This document shows, one piece after another, positions 8,825-18,388 of a stretch of DNA of 64,000 nt. Source of the DNA: Paraburkholderia sp. ZP32-5 (lineage in GTDB: Bacteria; Pseudomonadota; Gammaproteobacteria; Burkholderiales; Burkholderiaceae); assembly GCF_021390495.1 (NCBI RefSeq), contig NZ_JAJEJP010000003.1, positions 1,240,001-1,304,000 on the forward strand, in the 5' to 3' direction. The position numbers and the translations under genes were made by a program. Position 1 is the first letter of the stretch, and every line of letters starts with the position of its first letter. The notes under the pieces were generated by a model, which saw nothing but the letters and a program-made list of their open reading frames with translations, ran no database searches and had not been told where the DNA came from.

Positions 8825-11202
8825 TCGGCCAACCTCTCCCCCGCCTGGAAGACCGGCGCTTCGTGACCGGCAACGGTCAATACACCGATGATCTGCGCGT
8901 CGAAGGCCAGTTGTATGCGGCGTTCCTGCGCTCGCCGCACGCGCATGCGGCACTGCGCTCGGTCGACGTGACGGCCGCGCGCGAGGTGCCCGGCGTGATC
9001 GCGGTGCTGGTCGGCCAGGACTATCTGGACGACGGCTATCAGGGCGTCGATCACATCCCCAATCCGATCGATGCGGTCGATGCGACGAAGAAGGCTTTTC
9101 TGACGTCGCTGACCGGCGAGATCTTCAACCAGTTGCATATCCCGCTGCCGATCGACCGCGTGCGCTACGTCGGAGAGCCGATCGCGATGGTGATCGCGGA
9201 AACGCTGCTTGCCGCGCGCAACGCGAGCGAGCTGATCGACGTCGACTACGACGTGTGCGACGCGGTCGTCAACGCGGCCGATGCGATGCAGGAAGGCGCG
9301 CCGCAACTGTGGGACGGCGCCGCGAGCAACCTGTGCTTTCAGACGCAGATCGGCGATCGGGAAGCGGCGCGGCGCATCATCGCCGACGCACCGCTCGTGC
9401 TCAAGCGCGAGTTCCATCACAGCCGCGTCGTCAATTGCCAGATGGAGCCGCGCGGCGCGATCGGCGTATTCGATCGCGACAGTGGCGTCTACACGCTGAT
9501 TTCGGGCAGCCAGGGCGCGGTGCGGCAAAAGCTGTGCCTCGCCGCCGCGCTGAAGGTGCCGCCTTCGCAGGTGCGCGTGGTCTGCCCCGACACCGGCGGC
9601 GGCTTCGGTCCGCGTTCGTTTATCTACGTCGAGCAGCTTGCGGTGGTGTGGGCCGCGCGCCGCCTCGGCCGGCCCGTGAAGTGGACCAGCGATCGCAGCG
9701 AAGCGTTTCTGTCCGACTATCAGGGCCGCGACCAGATCGTGCGCGCGACGTTCGGCTTCGCGCGCGACGGCCGCATTCTCGCGATCGACAACGAATGGAT
9801 CGGCAACGTCGGCGCGCATACGGTTTCGTATGTGCCGATGTCGAACGGCACGCGCATCATGACGACGGTCTACGACGTGCCGCTCGCCGCCGTGCACATC
9901 AGCGCGGTGCTGACCAATACGGTGCCGACCGCGCCGTATCGCGGCGCGGGACGTCCGGAAGCGCATCACGTGATGGAGCGGATGCTCGACCTCGCGGCTG
10001 CCGAACTCGGCCTCGACCGCGCGGAGATTCGCCGCCGCAACATCGTCGCGCATGACAAGCTGCCGTATCGCAGCCCGATGGGCCTCACCTACGACAGCGG
10101 CGAATTCGCGCGCAACATGGCGCGCGCGTTGGAACTCGCGGATTGGAACGGCTTCGAGACACGTCGCGCGGCGTCGCGCACGAAGGGCCTGCTGCGCGGC
10201 ATCGGTCTCGCGAACTACATCGAGTCGCCGGTCGGCGCGCCGCGCGAGCGGATCGAATTGACCGTGCTGCCGGAAGGCCGCGTCGATATCGTGTCGGGCA
10301 CGCAGTCCACCGGTCAGGGCCACGAAACCACCTTCGCGCAGGTCATCGCGCAGCATCTGGGCGTGCCGATCGGCTCGATCACGCTGCGCACCGGCGACAC
10401 CGCGTTCGTCAGCATCGGCGGCGGCAGCCATTCGGATCGTTCGATGCGTCTCGGCGGCATGCTGCTGGTCGATACGGCCGCGCAGATCGTCGCGCAAGGC
10501 AAGCGCGTGGCCGCCGAACTGTTCGAGATCCCGGCCGAGCAGGTGAGCTTTGCGAACGGCATGTTTGCGGAAGTGAATACGGATGCGAATGCAACGGCTC
10601 GCACAATCAGCCTGTTCGACATCGCCGCCCACGTCGCGCGCGACGGTCTGCCGGATGCGTCCGGTGAGCGCACGATCCGCAAGCTCTATGCGGAAGCCGA
10701 AGTGAACACGCGCGTGCCCGCGCATCCGACGGGCGCTGCAATCTGCGAACTCGAAGTGGACCCGGATACGGGCATCGTGAAGCTCGTCAACTACACATCG
10801 GTCGACGATGTCGGTCAGCCGATCAATCCGCTGATCGTCGAAGGTCAGGTGCATGGCGGTCTCGCGCAAGGCATCGGCCAGGCGCTGTCGGAGACCTGCT
10901 ATCTCGATCGCGACACGGGCCAGGTGCTGACCGGCTCGTATATGGACTACGGCATGCCGCGCGCGGGTGCGATTCCGCCGCTCAATCTGGAGTTGACCGA
11001 AGACCCGACGCATGGCAATCCGTTGCGCGTGAAGGGCGGCGGCGAAAGCGGCATCACGCCCGCCACCGCGACGATCTTCAATGCGCTCGCCGATGCGCTG
11101 AAGGAATACGGCACCGAAGAACTGGCGATGCCGGCGACGCCGAAAGTCGTGTGGGAATTTATCCACACGCACGCCCGCGGCGACGCCGTCAGCATTGACT
11201 GA
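8821..11202 (+). CDS. Molybdenum hydroxylase large subunit, form II (xanthine dehydrogenase family)
   Basis: 793 residues binding the molybdopterin cytosine dinucleotide cofactor. The active-site loop reads APYRGAGR at residues 371-378, the form II signature. True CO dehydrogenases (form I) have a cysteine-containing AYxCSFR loop. The catalytic glutamate is in GGGESG (E742), and the cofactor-binding GGGFGPRSF and [11 protein letters not shown] segments are present. Family members hydroxylate a C-H position using water, commonly on N-heteroaromatics, purines or aldehydes. Neighbouring ring hydroxylase and ring-fission-type genes suggest hydroxylation of an aromatic or heteroaromatic ring (inference). 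The XdhC chaperone at 14835-15857 probably matures this enzyme. Confidence 0.93.
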   Translation: MIGQPLPRLEDRRFVTGNGQYTDDLRVEGQLYAAFLRSPHAHAALRSVDVTAAREVPGVIAVLVGQDYLDDGYQGVDHIPNPIDAVDATKKAFLTSLTGEIFNQLHIPLPIDRVRYVGEPIAMVIAETLLAARNASELIDVDYDVCDAVVNAADAMQEGAPQLWDGAASNLCFQTQIGDREAARRIIADAPLVLKREFHHSRVVNCQMEPRGAIGVFDRDSGVYTLISGSQGAVRQKLCLAAALKVPPSQVRVVCPDTGGGFGPRSFIYVEQLAVVWAARRLGRPVKWTSDRSEAFLSDYQGRDQIVRATFGFARDGRILAIDNEWIGNVGAHTVSYVPMSNGTRIMTTVYDVPLAAVHISAVLTNTVPTAPYRGAGRPEAHHVMERMLDLAAAELGLDRAEIRRRNIVAHDKLPYRSPMGLTYDSGEFARNMARALELADWNGFETRRAASRTKGLLRGIGLANYIESPVGAPRERIELTVLPEGRVDIVSGTQSTGQGHETTFAQVIAQHLGVPIGSITLRTGDTAFVSIGGGSHSDRSMRLGGMLLVDTAAQIVAQGKRVAAELFEIPAEQVSFANGMFAEVNTDANATARTISLFDIAAHVARDGLPDASGERTIRKLYAEAEVNTRVPAHPTGAAICELEVDPDTGIVKLVNYTSVDDVGQPINPLIVEGQVHGGLAQGIGQALSETCYLDRDTGQVLTGSYMDYGMPRAGAIPPLNLELTEDPTHGNPLRVKGGGESGITPATATIFNALADALKEYGTEELAMPATPKVVWEFIHTHARGDAVSID

Positions 11203-11242
11203 TTGAACAAATGAACACGCCTTGATGGCAAAGGAGACCAGC

Positions 11243-11968
11243 ATGTCCAGCCCTCACGTTGCGATCCAACGCAACGGCCCGCTCGTGGACGTCGTGCTCG
11301 ACCGTCCCGAGAACGGCAACCTGATCGATGCATCGATGAGCGAAGCGATCATCGCAACCGTCACGACGCTCGACGATGACGTGAAGCTCGTGCGCATCCT
11401 GTCGAGCGGCCCCGACTTCTGCAAGGGCCGCCAGTCGCCGATGCCGCCGAAGGACGCGAAGCCGTCCGCCGAAACGCTGCGCCGCGTGGTCGCCGCGCCG
11501 CCGCTCGCGTTGTACGACGCGCTGAAGGCCGTGCGCGTGCCGGTGGTGTCGGTCGTGCGCGGTGAAGCGCTCGGCGTGGGCGCCGCGCTCGCGGGCGTGT
11601 GCGACGTCGCACTCGCCGCGGATGACGCGATCTTCCAGATCCCCGAAATGGAACGCGACATCCCGCCGACGCTGGTGATGTCCGCGCTGATCGGCCGCGT
11701 GCCGGTGAAGACCGTCGCGCACATGGTGCTAAGCCGCATCCGGCTATCCGCGAGCGAAGCGCTGCAAGCCGGGCTCGTGAGCCGCGTGGTGCCCGCCGCG
11801 AATCTCGACGCCGAAGCGCAGGCGCTCACGGAAACGCTGCTCGGCTGCAGCGCGGTCACGCTGCGCGCGGTCAAGCAGTTCCTGCATCTCGCGCCCGAAA
11901 TGCCGGCGAGCGGCGCGAGCGGTTTTGCCGCGCATCTCGCGGCGACCGCGCTGTCCGCGCGCTTCTGA
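11243..11968 (+). CDS. Enoyl-CoA hydratase/isomerase (crotonase) family protein
   Basis: 241 residues of the crotonase fold. The first oxyanion-hole region is SSGPDFCKGRQSP, the second is RGEALGVGAALAGVCDVALA. The acidic segment IPEMERDIPPTLV follows, where crotonases place catalytic glutamates. It probably acts on a CoA thioester of a ring-opened intermediate, but no CoA ligase or transferase is encoded in this gene run, which is odd for a CoA pathway. The start at 11243 is chosen because AAGGAGA lies just before it; an upstream in-frame ATG at 11225 overlaps that site. Its product class is clear, its substrate is not. Confidence 0.85.
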   Translation: MSSPHVAIQRNGPLVDVVLDRPENGNLIDASMSEAIIATVTTLDDDVKLVRILSSGPDFCKGRQSPMPPKDAKPSAETLRRVVAAPPLALYDALKAVRVPVVSVVRGEALGVGAALAGVCDVALAADDAIFQIPEMERDIPPTLVMSALIGRVPVKTVAHMVLSRIRLSASEALQAGLVSRVVPAANLDAEAQALTETLLGCSAVTLRAVKQFLHLAPEMPASGASGFAAHLAATALSARF

Positions 11969-12092
11969 TTCCGACGACACGCTCACGCGGCGGCATTCGC
12001 GCAAAACAGCACGTTCCGCGCGACGCCGCCGTCTCGCTCGACGCTTCAATGCCTTAGAAAACTGCGCAGCCATGCTGCGCGAGGAACCCAGA

Positions 12093-13658
12093 TTGAGACC
12101 GAAGACCGCCATCCCCTCTACCGCCGACGGCACGCCCGCACCCGACCTCGAACGCTTCCGCCTGCGCCGCTTTCTCGAAGCGCTCGACGACACCGAACTC
12201 GAACGCCATGAAGGGCCGGTCGACCTTGGTGATATCGCCGGCATCATGGAAGGCAACCCGCGCGCGGTGTGGTTCGCGAAGCCGTCCGGCGGCGCGATTT
12301 CGCTGGCTGGCAGCGTCGCCGCCAGCCGCTCGCGGCTCGCACTGGCGTTCGATACGACGCCGCAGCGCCTGCTCGATACCGTGCGCGAGCGCCTGCGCGT
12401 GAAGGGCAAACTCGTCGAAGTGAGCCGTGAAGAAGCGCCGGTGCAGCAGGTCGTGCTGACCGGTGACGAATGCGATTTCACCGCCCTGCCCGTGCATCTG
12501 CAACACGAGCTGGACGGCGCGCCGTATATCTCGGCATCGATCGATTTCGCGGTCGATCCGGACACCGGCTGGACCAATGTCGGCATTCGCCGGCTGATGC
12601 TGCGCGGACGCCGCACTGCCGGCATCGACCTGGTCGCTCCGTCGGATCTGCGCGCGATCGCGATCGGCCATGCGAAGCGCGGCGAGCGCACGCCGGTCGC
12701 TTTCGCGGTCGGCACGCATCCGATCGACCACGTCGGCGCGACGATGCGGATTCCCGCCGACGAACTCGAACTGGTTGCCGCTTTGCGCGGCGCGCCGATG
12801 GGCGTCGTCAAGTGCGTGACCAACGACCTGCTGGTGCCGGCCGACGCCGAGTTCATCCTCGAAGGCTATCTGGACGAGCGCGGCCACGCCGAATCCGAAG
12901 GCCCGTATGGCGAATTCCTCGGCTATTACGGCGGCGTAAAGACCAACCCGCTGTTCCATCTGACCGCGATCACGCATCGGCGCGACGCGGTGTTCCAGAC
13001 CTGCACGATCGGCGGACGCTCGATGGCGCGCACCGACACCGCGCAGCTCGCCGCGCTGCGTACCGAAGTGACCGTATGGCGCGCGCTCGAAACGGCCGTG
13101 CGCGAAGTGAAGTCCGTCTACGCGAACCCGGCGACCGGCGGCATGTTCAACGTGCGCATCGCGCTGCAGCAGCGCGTGCCGGGCGAAGCGCGCAATGCGA
13201 TCGCGGCGGTGTTCGCGTCGCTCGCGAACGTGAAGCACGTGTTCGTCGTCGATCCCGACATCGACGTGTTCTCCGATGAGCAGATGGACTGGGCGCTCGC
13301 CACGCGCTTCCAGGCCGATCGCGATCTGGTGGTGCAGGACAGCCTGCGTGCGATGCCGCTCGACCCGTCGCTGCTCGGCACGAACAAGACCGCGAAGGCC
13401 GGCTTCGATCTGACGCTGCCGCTGCTCGCACCGGGCGCCGAGCGCGATCTGGAGCATCGCGTGCCGACGCCGCCCGCATATCAAGGCGCGCGTTTCGATT
13501 CGCTGGAAGCGGCGCTCGAACACGGGCCGAAGCGCTTCTCCGAGCTGATGGCCGCGACCGGCACGCGTGACGGCCGCGACGTGGTGCGTTGGCTCGAAGA
13601 CACCGCGCAACGGCGTGCGATCAAGCGCGACGCGGAAGGCCGGTACGCGTTTGCGTGA
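12093..13658 (+). CDS. ubiD: UbiD-family prenyl-FMN-dependent (de)carboxylase
   Basis: About 521 residues. UbiD enzymes decarboxylate aromatic or alpha,beta-unsaturated acids using prenylated FMN, supplied here by the UbiX at 2085. Hallmarks include PYISASIDFAVDPDTG, the metal/cofactor region SEGPYGEFLGYYGG, TCTIGGRSMARTD and the C-terminal DPDIDVFSDEQMDWALATRF segment that carries the catalytic acidic residues. The N-terminus is uncertain: an ATG at 12072 has no ribosome binding site, whereas a TTG at 12093 has GAGGAA eight bases before it, so I use the TTG. The C-terminus has an unusual extra tail after residue ~450 (EALEHGPKRFSELMAATG), resembling a small winged-helix-like extension. Confidence 0.92.
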   Translation: MRPKTAIPSTADGTPAPDLERFRLRRFLEALDDTELERHEGPVDLGDIAGIMEGNPRAVWFAKPSGGAISLAGSVAASRSRLALAFDTTPQRLLDTVRERLRVKGKLVEVSREEAPVQQVVLTGDECDFTALPVHLQHELDGAPYISASIDFAVDPDTGWTNVGIRRLMLRGRRTAGIDLVAPSDLRAIAIGHAKRGERTPVAFAVGTHPIDHVGATMRIPADELELVAALRGAPMGVVKCVTNDLLVPADAEFILEGYLDERGHAESEGPYGEFLGYYGGVKTNPLFHLTAITHRRDAVFQTCTIGGRSMARTDTAQLAALRTEVTVWRALETAVREVKSVYANPATGGMFNVRIALQQRVPGEARNAIAAVFASLANVKHVFVVDPDIDVFSDEQMDWALATRFQADRDLVVQDSLRAMPLDPSLLGTNKTAKAGFDLTLPLLAPGAERDLEHRVPTPPAYQGARFDSLEAALEHGPKRFSELMAATGTRDGRDVVRWLEDTAQRRAIKRDAEGRYAFA

Positions 13659-13724
13659 TGCGCTTGCGACGTGTTTTCAACGCGCTTGCGACGCGTTTGC
13701 GCGATGAGTTGTGAAGCGCGCCTC

Positions 13725-13767
13725 GCGGCTACCGCGCTTGCATGTGCATGCATGCACCGGTAGCCGC
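13725..13767. terminator. Hairpin after the ubiD gene, possible terminator
   Basis: GCGGCTACCG at 13725-13734 pairs perfectly with CGGTAGCCGC at 13758-13767 around a 23-base loop that itself contains TGCATG repeats. It lies between the end of the catabolic run and the LysR gene. There is no T-run, so it may be a factor-dependent terminator or an mRNA-stabilising structure. Confidence 0.4.
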
Positions 13768-13837
13768 CGCTAGCCGTCATGGCGGACGGGATAGAATCGG
13801 GCATCTCCCACGCCCGACATACACATAACCGTCGTTG

Positions 13838-14761
13838 ATGAATCTGTCCCTCAAACAACTGAAGGTTTTTCTCGGCGTCGCCAACGCGTCGAGCTTTACC
13901 AAGACCGCGCAGAGCATGCATCTGAGCCAGGCGGCGCTTTCCGCGATCATCCGGGAACTGGAAACGCAGCTCAATTGCCGGTTGCTCGAACGCACGACCC
14001 GCACCGTGTCGCTGACCGAAGCGGGCCGCCTGTTCTACCCCACCGCAATGTCGATCGTCGAGTCGCTCGAAAAGTCGGTCATCGAACTCAACGAACTCGG
14101 GCGCCAGAAGCAATCGTCGCTGCTGCTCGGCTGCACGCCGATCATCGCGGCAAGTTTGATGCCGTCGGTGCTCGCGCGTTTCTCGCAGGTGTATCCGGCC
14201 GCGCGGATCGAACTGGTCGACCGCAACCCGTCCGAACTCGTGCAGATGGTCGAGGAAGGCCATCTCGACGCGGCGTTCGGGGTGTTTTTCTCGCAGCTCT
14301 CCGGTATCGATCGCACGCCGCTGTTCCCCACCCGGCTCGTGGCGATTTCGCAAGCGCCGGCCGGCGCGCCGCGCCATGGTCCCGGCATCCGCTGGACCGC
14401 GCTCGAGGATCAGCCGCTGATTACGCTGCCGAAAGATAATCCGCTGCAACGGCTGATCGAAGCCACGCTATCAAAAGAGGAAGTGACGGTGAGCCGCCGT
14501 ATCGTCGTCGATCATCTGCAGACAGCGATCGCGATGGCGCAGGAAGGGCTCGGCACTGCTGTGATGCCGTCGTTTTGCGAGCACATCTGCTACCGCTATC
14601 GCGTGCGCGTCGACGCGCTGCGCCCCGAGGTGCCGCTGTCGTTCTATCGGATCACGCGCACCGGGCGCGACACGCTCGCCACGCTCGATCAGTTCACCAC
14701 GATGTTCACCGAAGCGGCGAAGGATGAGCCGGTCGGCGTCGACGAACTCGACGAAGACTGA
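13838..14761 (+). CDS. LysR-family transcriptional regulator
   Basis: 307 residues. The N-terminal winged helix-turn-helix is typical: LSLKQLKVFLGVANASSF, then FTKTAQSMHLSQAALSAII with the recognition helix, and ERTTRTVSLTEAG. Residues ~95-295 form the periplasmic-binding-protein-like effector domain (SSLLLGCTPIIAASLMPSVL). It lies directly downstream of the catabolic run on the same strand and is the likeliest controller of it, perhaps through the dyads at 1981-2004 and 2809-2836 (inference). The start is the ATG at 13838; a TTG immediately before it is in frame but has no better ribosome binding site. Confidence 0.92.
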   Translation: MNLSLKQLKVFLGVANASSFTKTAQSMHLSQAALSAIIRELETQLNCRLLERTTRTVSLTEAGRLFYPTAMSIVESLEKSVIELNELGRQKQSSLLLGCTPIIAASLMPSVLARFSQVYPAARIELVDRNPSELVQMVEEGHLDAAFGVFFSQLSGIDRTPLFPTRLVAISQAPAGAPRHGPGIRWTALEDQPLITLPKDNPLQRLIEATLSKEEVTVSRRIVVDHLQTAIAMAQEGLGTAVMPSFCEHICYRYRVRVDALRPEVPLSFYRITRTGRDTLATLDQFTTMFTEAAKDEPVGVDELDED

Positions 14762-14772
14762 GCCTGCCTGCT

Positions 14773-14797
14773 GCCGCGTGCGAAAGATGCGCGCGGC
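14773..14797. terminator. Hairpin between convergent lysR and xdhC
   Basis: GCCGCGTGC at 14773-14781 can pair with GCGCGCGGC at 14789-14797 (one T-G wobble) around a 7-base loop. It sits in the 73-base gap between two convergent genes, where a two-way terminator is expected. No strong T-run follows on the plus side. Confidence 0.4.
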
Positions 14798-14834
14798 GGC
14801 GGCCCTATTTACCGCTCGTCGCGCGCTCTCACGA

Positions 14835-15857
14835 TCACGCAAAGCAGAATGAATCGGCCGACGCCGCGATTTCGCGCGCGGCCTTTGCGCCCTCTACTTG
14901 CAGGATCGTCGGCAGCGATACGCCGTTCTTCGCGGCCGTCAGCTCGGCGAGAATCGAGATCGCGATCTCCGGCGGCGTGCGGCTGCCGATATAGATTCCG
15001 GCCGGACCATGCAGACGCGCCAGCTCGGCAGCGGACAGATCGAATTCCTTCAGACGCTCGCGCCGCGTCGCGTTGTTGCGCCGTGAGCCGAGCGCGCCGA
15101 CATAGAACGCAGGCGTTTTCAGCGCTTCCATCAGCGCGAGATCGTCGAGCTTCGGATCGTGCGTGAGTGCGATCACCGCGCAGCGCTCGTCAAGGCGCAT
15201 CGCGAGCACCGTATCGTCGGGCATCGTGCGCACGAGCGTGGTGCCGGGAACGTCCCATACGTCGGTATATTCTTCGCGCGGATCGCAGACGGTCACGTGA
15301 TAGTCGAGTCCCGTCGCGATCAGGCACAGGTAGCGTGAAAGCTGACCCGCACCGATCACGAGCAGGCGGTAACGCGGCCCGTGAATCGTGATGAAGCGCT
15401 TGCCGTCGAACACCACGCCTTCAAGCGAGCCCGCCGGCGATAACGTCGCGTCGCCGCTCGCCATATCGAGCGTGCGCGCAACCAGTTCGCCTGCTTCGAC
15501 GCGGCGACACAGGGCCGCGATACCGCTCGCGTCATCGAGCGGTTCGAGCACCAGTTCGATCGTGCCGCCGCACGGCAAACCGAAGCGATGCGCTTCGTCC
15601 GCGCTGATACCGTAGCGCACCGCCTGCGGCCGCTGCATCGTCACGCCACCGCGACGCACGCGCTCGATCAGATCGTCCTCGATGCAACCGCCCGATACCG
15701 AACCGGTCACCGCGCCGTCGTCTCGCACGACGAGCATCGAGCCCTCGGGGCGCGGCGACGAGCCCCAGGTCTTCACCACCGTCACGAGAAGCACGCGATG
15801 CCCGGCGGCGATCCAGCGTTGGCTGGCTTTGAGCACCTCGAGATTGACGCTGTCCAT
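14835..15857 (-). CDS. xdhC: XdhC-family molybdenum cofactor sulfuration/insertion protein
   Basis: 340 residues. The N-terminal XdhC/CoxI domain includes TVVKTWGSSPRPEGSMLVV and GSVSGGCIEDDLIERV. The C-terminal Rossmann domain includes LLVIGAGQLSRYLC and VGALGSRRNNATRRERL. XdhC proteins bind the molybdenum cofactor, help sulfurate it and deliver it to xanthine-dehydrogenase-family enzymes. The molybdenum hydroxylase genes at 6.9-11.2 kb are the obvious client. The start ATG at 15857 follows AGGAGACC; an upstream frame to 15965 lacks a ribosome binding site. It is convergent with the LysR gene. Confidence 0.92.
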   Translation of the reverse strand: MDSVNLEVLKASQRWIAAGHRVLLVTVVKTWGSSPRPEGSMLVVRDDGAVTGSVSGGCIEDDLIERVRRGGVTMQRPQAVRYGISADEAHRFGLPCGGTIELVLEPLDDASGIAALCRRVEAGELVARTLDMASGDATLSPAGSLEGVVFDGKRFITIHGPRYRLLVIGAGQLSRYLCLIATGLDYHVTVCDPREEYTDVWDVPGTTLVRTMPDDTVLAMRLDERCAVIALTHDPKLDDLALMEALKTPAFYVGALGSRRNNATRRERLKEFDLSAAELARLHGPAGIYIGSRTPPEIAISILAELTAAKNGVSLPTILQVEGAKAAREIAASADSFCFA

Positions 15858-16163
15858 TGATGGTCTCCTGTCGTTCGCGTGGGTGCCGGGTTTTGTCGGC
15901 TGCGGGTCGCGCTCACGTCGAACTCTGCGATGAAGGACATGCGAGTGGGTGCGTGATCGACACAAATGCGCGAACGAATACCGGACCCTATGCCGGGTCC
16001 GTCTGCGCAGAGTGTAAATAAGCGTCCTCGTGCCGTGAAGCAGTGTTTTTTGATCGACTAATCACTGCCGTCGATAAATCCGGATCGCGCGTGTTGCACG
16101 CATATCCGCAGTATGGTTTGCAGCGTGCCGTGCTCACTCGCCGCCAATACGCGCGGCCCAGCC

Positions 16164-17042
16164 TCAGAGCCGCTGGCTGTGCTTCGCCCTCACCACGTGT
16201 TCCATCGCCTCGCGCAGCGCCAGCAAACCACGATGGTCCGCATCGTCCTTGCGCGTAACGACCGAGATCTGCAACGAACTGCCGAGACGCAGAATCTCGA
16301 CCGGGTATAGCTCGCAAATGCTCGGGTCCATGATCTGCACGACCGATACGCCAAGCCCTTCGCTGACCATCGCGGCAATCGCGGTCACGGTGTCGAGTTC
16401 GAGCGTGCTGCGCTTTTCCGGCATCAACTGGCGCACGTAGCGCGCCGCCATCGCGCCGGTCGACGTCTGCCGGTCGTAGCGAATCCAGTCGTAGCGCGCG
16501 AGCAAGTCGGCCGCGGTCGCACCGCGCTCCGTCGGCGGCGCGATCAGCACCAGTTCGCGCGTGAGCAGCGGCGACCACGACAGCCCGGCCACGCGCCCGG
16601 TCTCCGGCTGCGCGACCACGGCGGCGTCGAGTTGCCCGGCCTTCACGTCGTCGATGAGCCCGGCGCTGCGGCCGCGGCGCGGACGCACCACGAGCCGTGG
16701 ATGCAGATCGCGCAGCCGGCGCATCGTGCCGGGCAACAGCAAAGGCTGGATCGATTCGATCAGCCCGAGCCGCAACGTGCCCTCGACCGCCGTGGTGTGA
16801 CGCCGGCGCATCGCATCGATCTCGTGCAGCGCGTCGCGCATCGCCGCCATCACCCGATGCGCGGCTTCGGTGGGGCGCACCTGCAAGCCGGCGCGATGAA
16901 ACAGCGGCTGCCCGAGATACTGCTCGAGATGCTTCATCTGCATGCTGACCGCGCTCGGCGTCAGGTTCATCACAGTTGCCGCCGCCGCGAACGAGCCTTC
17001 CGCGAGCACCGCTTCGAGGGTCGAGAACGCTTCCAGCTTCAT
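16164..17042 (-). CDS. LysR-family transcriptional regulator
   Basis: 292 residues with an N-terminal helix-turn-helix (LEAFSTLEAVLAEGSFAAAA, then LTPSAVSMQMKHLEQYLG) and a C-terminal effector-binding domain. Unlike the regulator at 13838, its DNA-binding segment carries the VSMQMKHLE variant. It is divergent from the TauD-like dioxygenase gene with a 155-base gap that holds a TTAT/ATAA dyad. This is the classical arrangement for a LysR regulator controlling its neighbour and itself. The ATG at 17042 is used; the preceding in-frame TTG is not needed. Confidence 0.92.
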   Translation of the reverse strand: MKLEAFSTLEAVLAEGSFAAAATVMNLTPSAVSMQMKHLEQYLGQPLFHRAGLQVRPTEAAHRVMAAMRDALHEIDAMRRRHTTAVEGTLRLGLIESIQPLLLPGTMRRLRDLHPRLVVRPRRGRSAGLIDDVKAGQLDAAVVAQPETGRVAGLSWSPLLTRELVLIAPPTERGATAADLLARYDWIRYDRQTSTGAMAARYVRQLMPEKRSTLELDTVTAIAAMVSEGLGVSVVQIMDPSICELYPVEILRLGSSLQISVVTRKDDADHRGLLALREAMEHVVRAKHSQRL

Positions 17043-17051
17043 CAAAAATCC

Positions 17052-17071
17052 TTATCAAGGCCTTCAAATAA
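17052..17071. promoter_or_regulatory. Candidate LysR-type operator in the lysR/tauD divergent region
   Basis: TTAT at 17052 and ATAA at 17068-17071 flank an AAGGCCTT palindrome, giving an interrupted dyad with LysR-like T-N11-A spacing. It lies directly before the start of the leftward LysR gene, where such regulators usually bind for autoregulation and activation of the divergent gene. AT-rich sequence follows on the right. Confidence 0.35.
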
Positions 17072-17197
17072 CGTCACTTTTTCTTACTATCCGTCGGGCC
17101 TATACTTTTTTCAAGATATCGCTTGCCCGCTACGCCGCGAATGCCGCGGGCCCCACGCGAGGCGGCGATTAAACAGACGAAACCGGAGACAGCGCAG

Positions 17198-18325
17198 TTG
17201 AATTCCTCATCCCGACTCCCATCCCGCCCCGCCGCCTGGCTTGCCGCGGATGCCGACCGCGAACACTCATGGATCCAGCGCCTCGATGCCGAGGAAATCG
17301 CCGGCTTTGAAAGCGCGCTCGCGCACGCGAAGAAGCTGAACCGTCCGCTACTCGATCTGACGCCCGACGACTTCCCGATCGGCGCCGCCGCACGCGCCGC
17401 GCTGCAACGCGCGATCGCGACGACGCAAGGCCGCTGGGGCATGTGCCTGCTCAAAGGCTTTCCGGTCGATCGCTGGAGCGAGGAAGAGACGCGGCTCGCG
17501 TACTGGGGGATGAGCCTGCATATGGGCGTCGCGCGCACGCAGAATCGCGCGAGCGAAGTGATCAACGATGTGCGCGACATCGGCTCCGTCTACAAGACGA
17601 CCAATGGCCGTGGCTACAACACCAATGCATCGCTGGACTTCCATATGGATTCCTGCGACGTGGTCGGCCTGCTATGCCGCCGCACCGCGCGCAGCGGCGG
17701 CGAAAGCAAGGTCGTCAGTTCGCTCGCCGTCTACGAGGAAATCGCGCGGCGCCGCCCGGACTTCGCCGACGTATTGCGCGGCCCGTTCTACTACAGCTAT
17801 CAGGGCGCGCAGGACCCGGCGCAGCGTCCGTGGTACTGCTGCCCGATCGTCGGCAACGAGCCCGACTGGTTTGCGATGCGTCTGAATCGCAAGAACGTGA
17901 TCGCCGCGCAAAAAGATTTCGAGCAGGTGCCGCGCCTCACCGCCGCGCAAACCGAAGCGCTCGATCTGCTCGACGAACTGATGCCCGATCCGCGCTTCTG
18001 CTTTTCGATGTGGCTCGAACGCGGCGACCTGCAGTTGCTGAACAACTACGTGACGATCCATTCGCGCAGCGCATTCGAAGATCATGACGATTTCGACATG
18101 AAGCGGCATCTGCTGCGCCTGTGGCTCGCGATACCCGGTGCGCAACCGCTGCCGCCCAACTGGCGCGAGTATTTCGGCGACGTGCGCGCGGGCGCGGTAC
18201 GCGGCGGCCTGCGCGGCAGCAATCGCACCGCGCAGTTCGAGGCCTATGAAAAGCGCCAGGCCGCTCATATGAACATGCCGTTGGCCGAGTGGGCACCGTT
18301 CGAAGGCGAGCCGCAAACCGCCTGA
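17198..18325 (+). CDS. TauD/TfdA-family Fe(II)/2-oxoglutarate-type dioxygenase
   Basis: About 375 residues of the TauD/TfdA double-stranded beta-helix family. The iron-binding H-x-D is visible in LDFHMDSCD, and the distal histidine in YVTIHSRSAFEDH. A conserved basic segment, KRHLLRLWLAIPG, follows, where 2-oxoglutarate-dependent members bind the cosubstrate. Such enzymes hydroxylate substrates or cleave C-S, C-O or C-N bonds. The start is placed at a TTG at 17198 because GGAGAC lies eight bases upstream; the ATG at 17123 has no ribosome binding site. It is the first gene of a three-gene unit with a lyase and an MFS transporter, divergent from a LysR gene. Substrate unknown. Confidence 0.85.
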   Translation: MNSSSRLPSRPAAWLAADADREHSWIQRLDAEEIAGFESALAHAKKLNRPLLDLTPDDFPIGAAARAALQRAIATTQGRWGMCLLKGFPVDRWSEEETRLAYWGMSLHMGVARTQNRASEVINDVRDIGSVYKTTNGRGYNTNASLDFHMDSCDVVGLLCRRTARSGGESKVVSSLAVYEEIARRRPDFADVLRGPFYYSYQGAQDPAQRPWYCCPIVGNEPDWFAMRLNRKNVIAAQKDFEQVPRLTAAQTEALDLLDELMPDPRFCFSMWLERGDLQLLNNYVTIHSRSAFEDHDDFDMKRHLLRLWLAIPGAQPLPPNWREYFGDVRAGAVRGGLRGSNRTAQFEAYEKRQAAHMNMPLAEWAPFEGEPQTA

Positions 18326-18388
18326 TACATGAACACAGTAGTATGGTTCGCGCGCACGCCGCGCGCGAGCATCATGGAGACAGAGACT

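Noticed and set aside
6908..11202. Aerobic carbon monoxide dehydrogenase operon
   Set aside because: Gene order resembles cox clusters, but the large subunit has the form II loop (YRGAGR) and no form I cysteine loop. The neighbours are aromatic-catabolic genes.
8734..11244. 836-residue open frame antisense to the molybdenum hydroxylase large subunit
   Set aside because: Long antisense frames are expected in high-GC genes. The product is arginine/histidine-rich and matches nothing, while the plus-strand frame has all family motifs.
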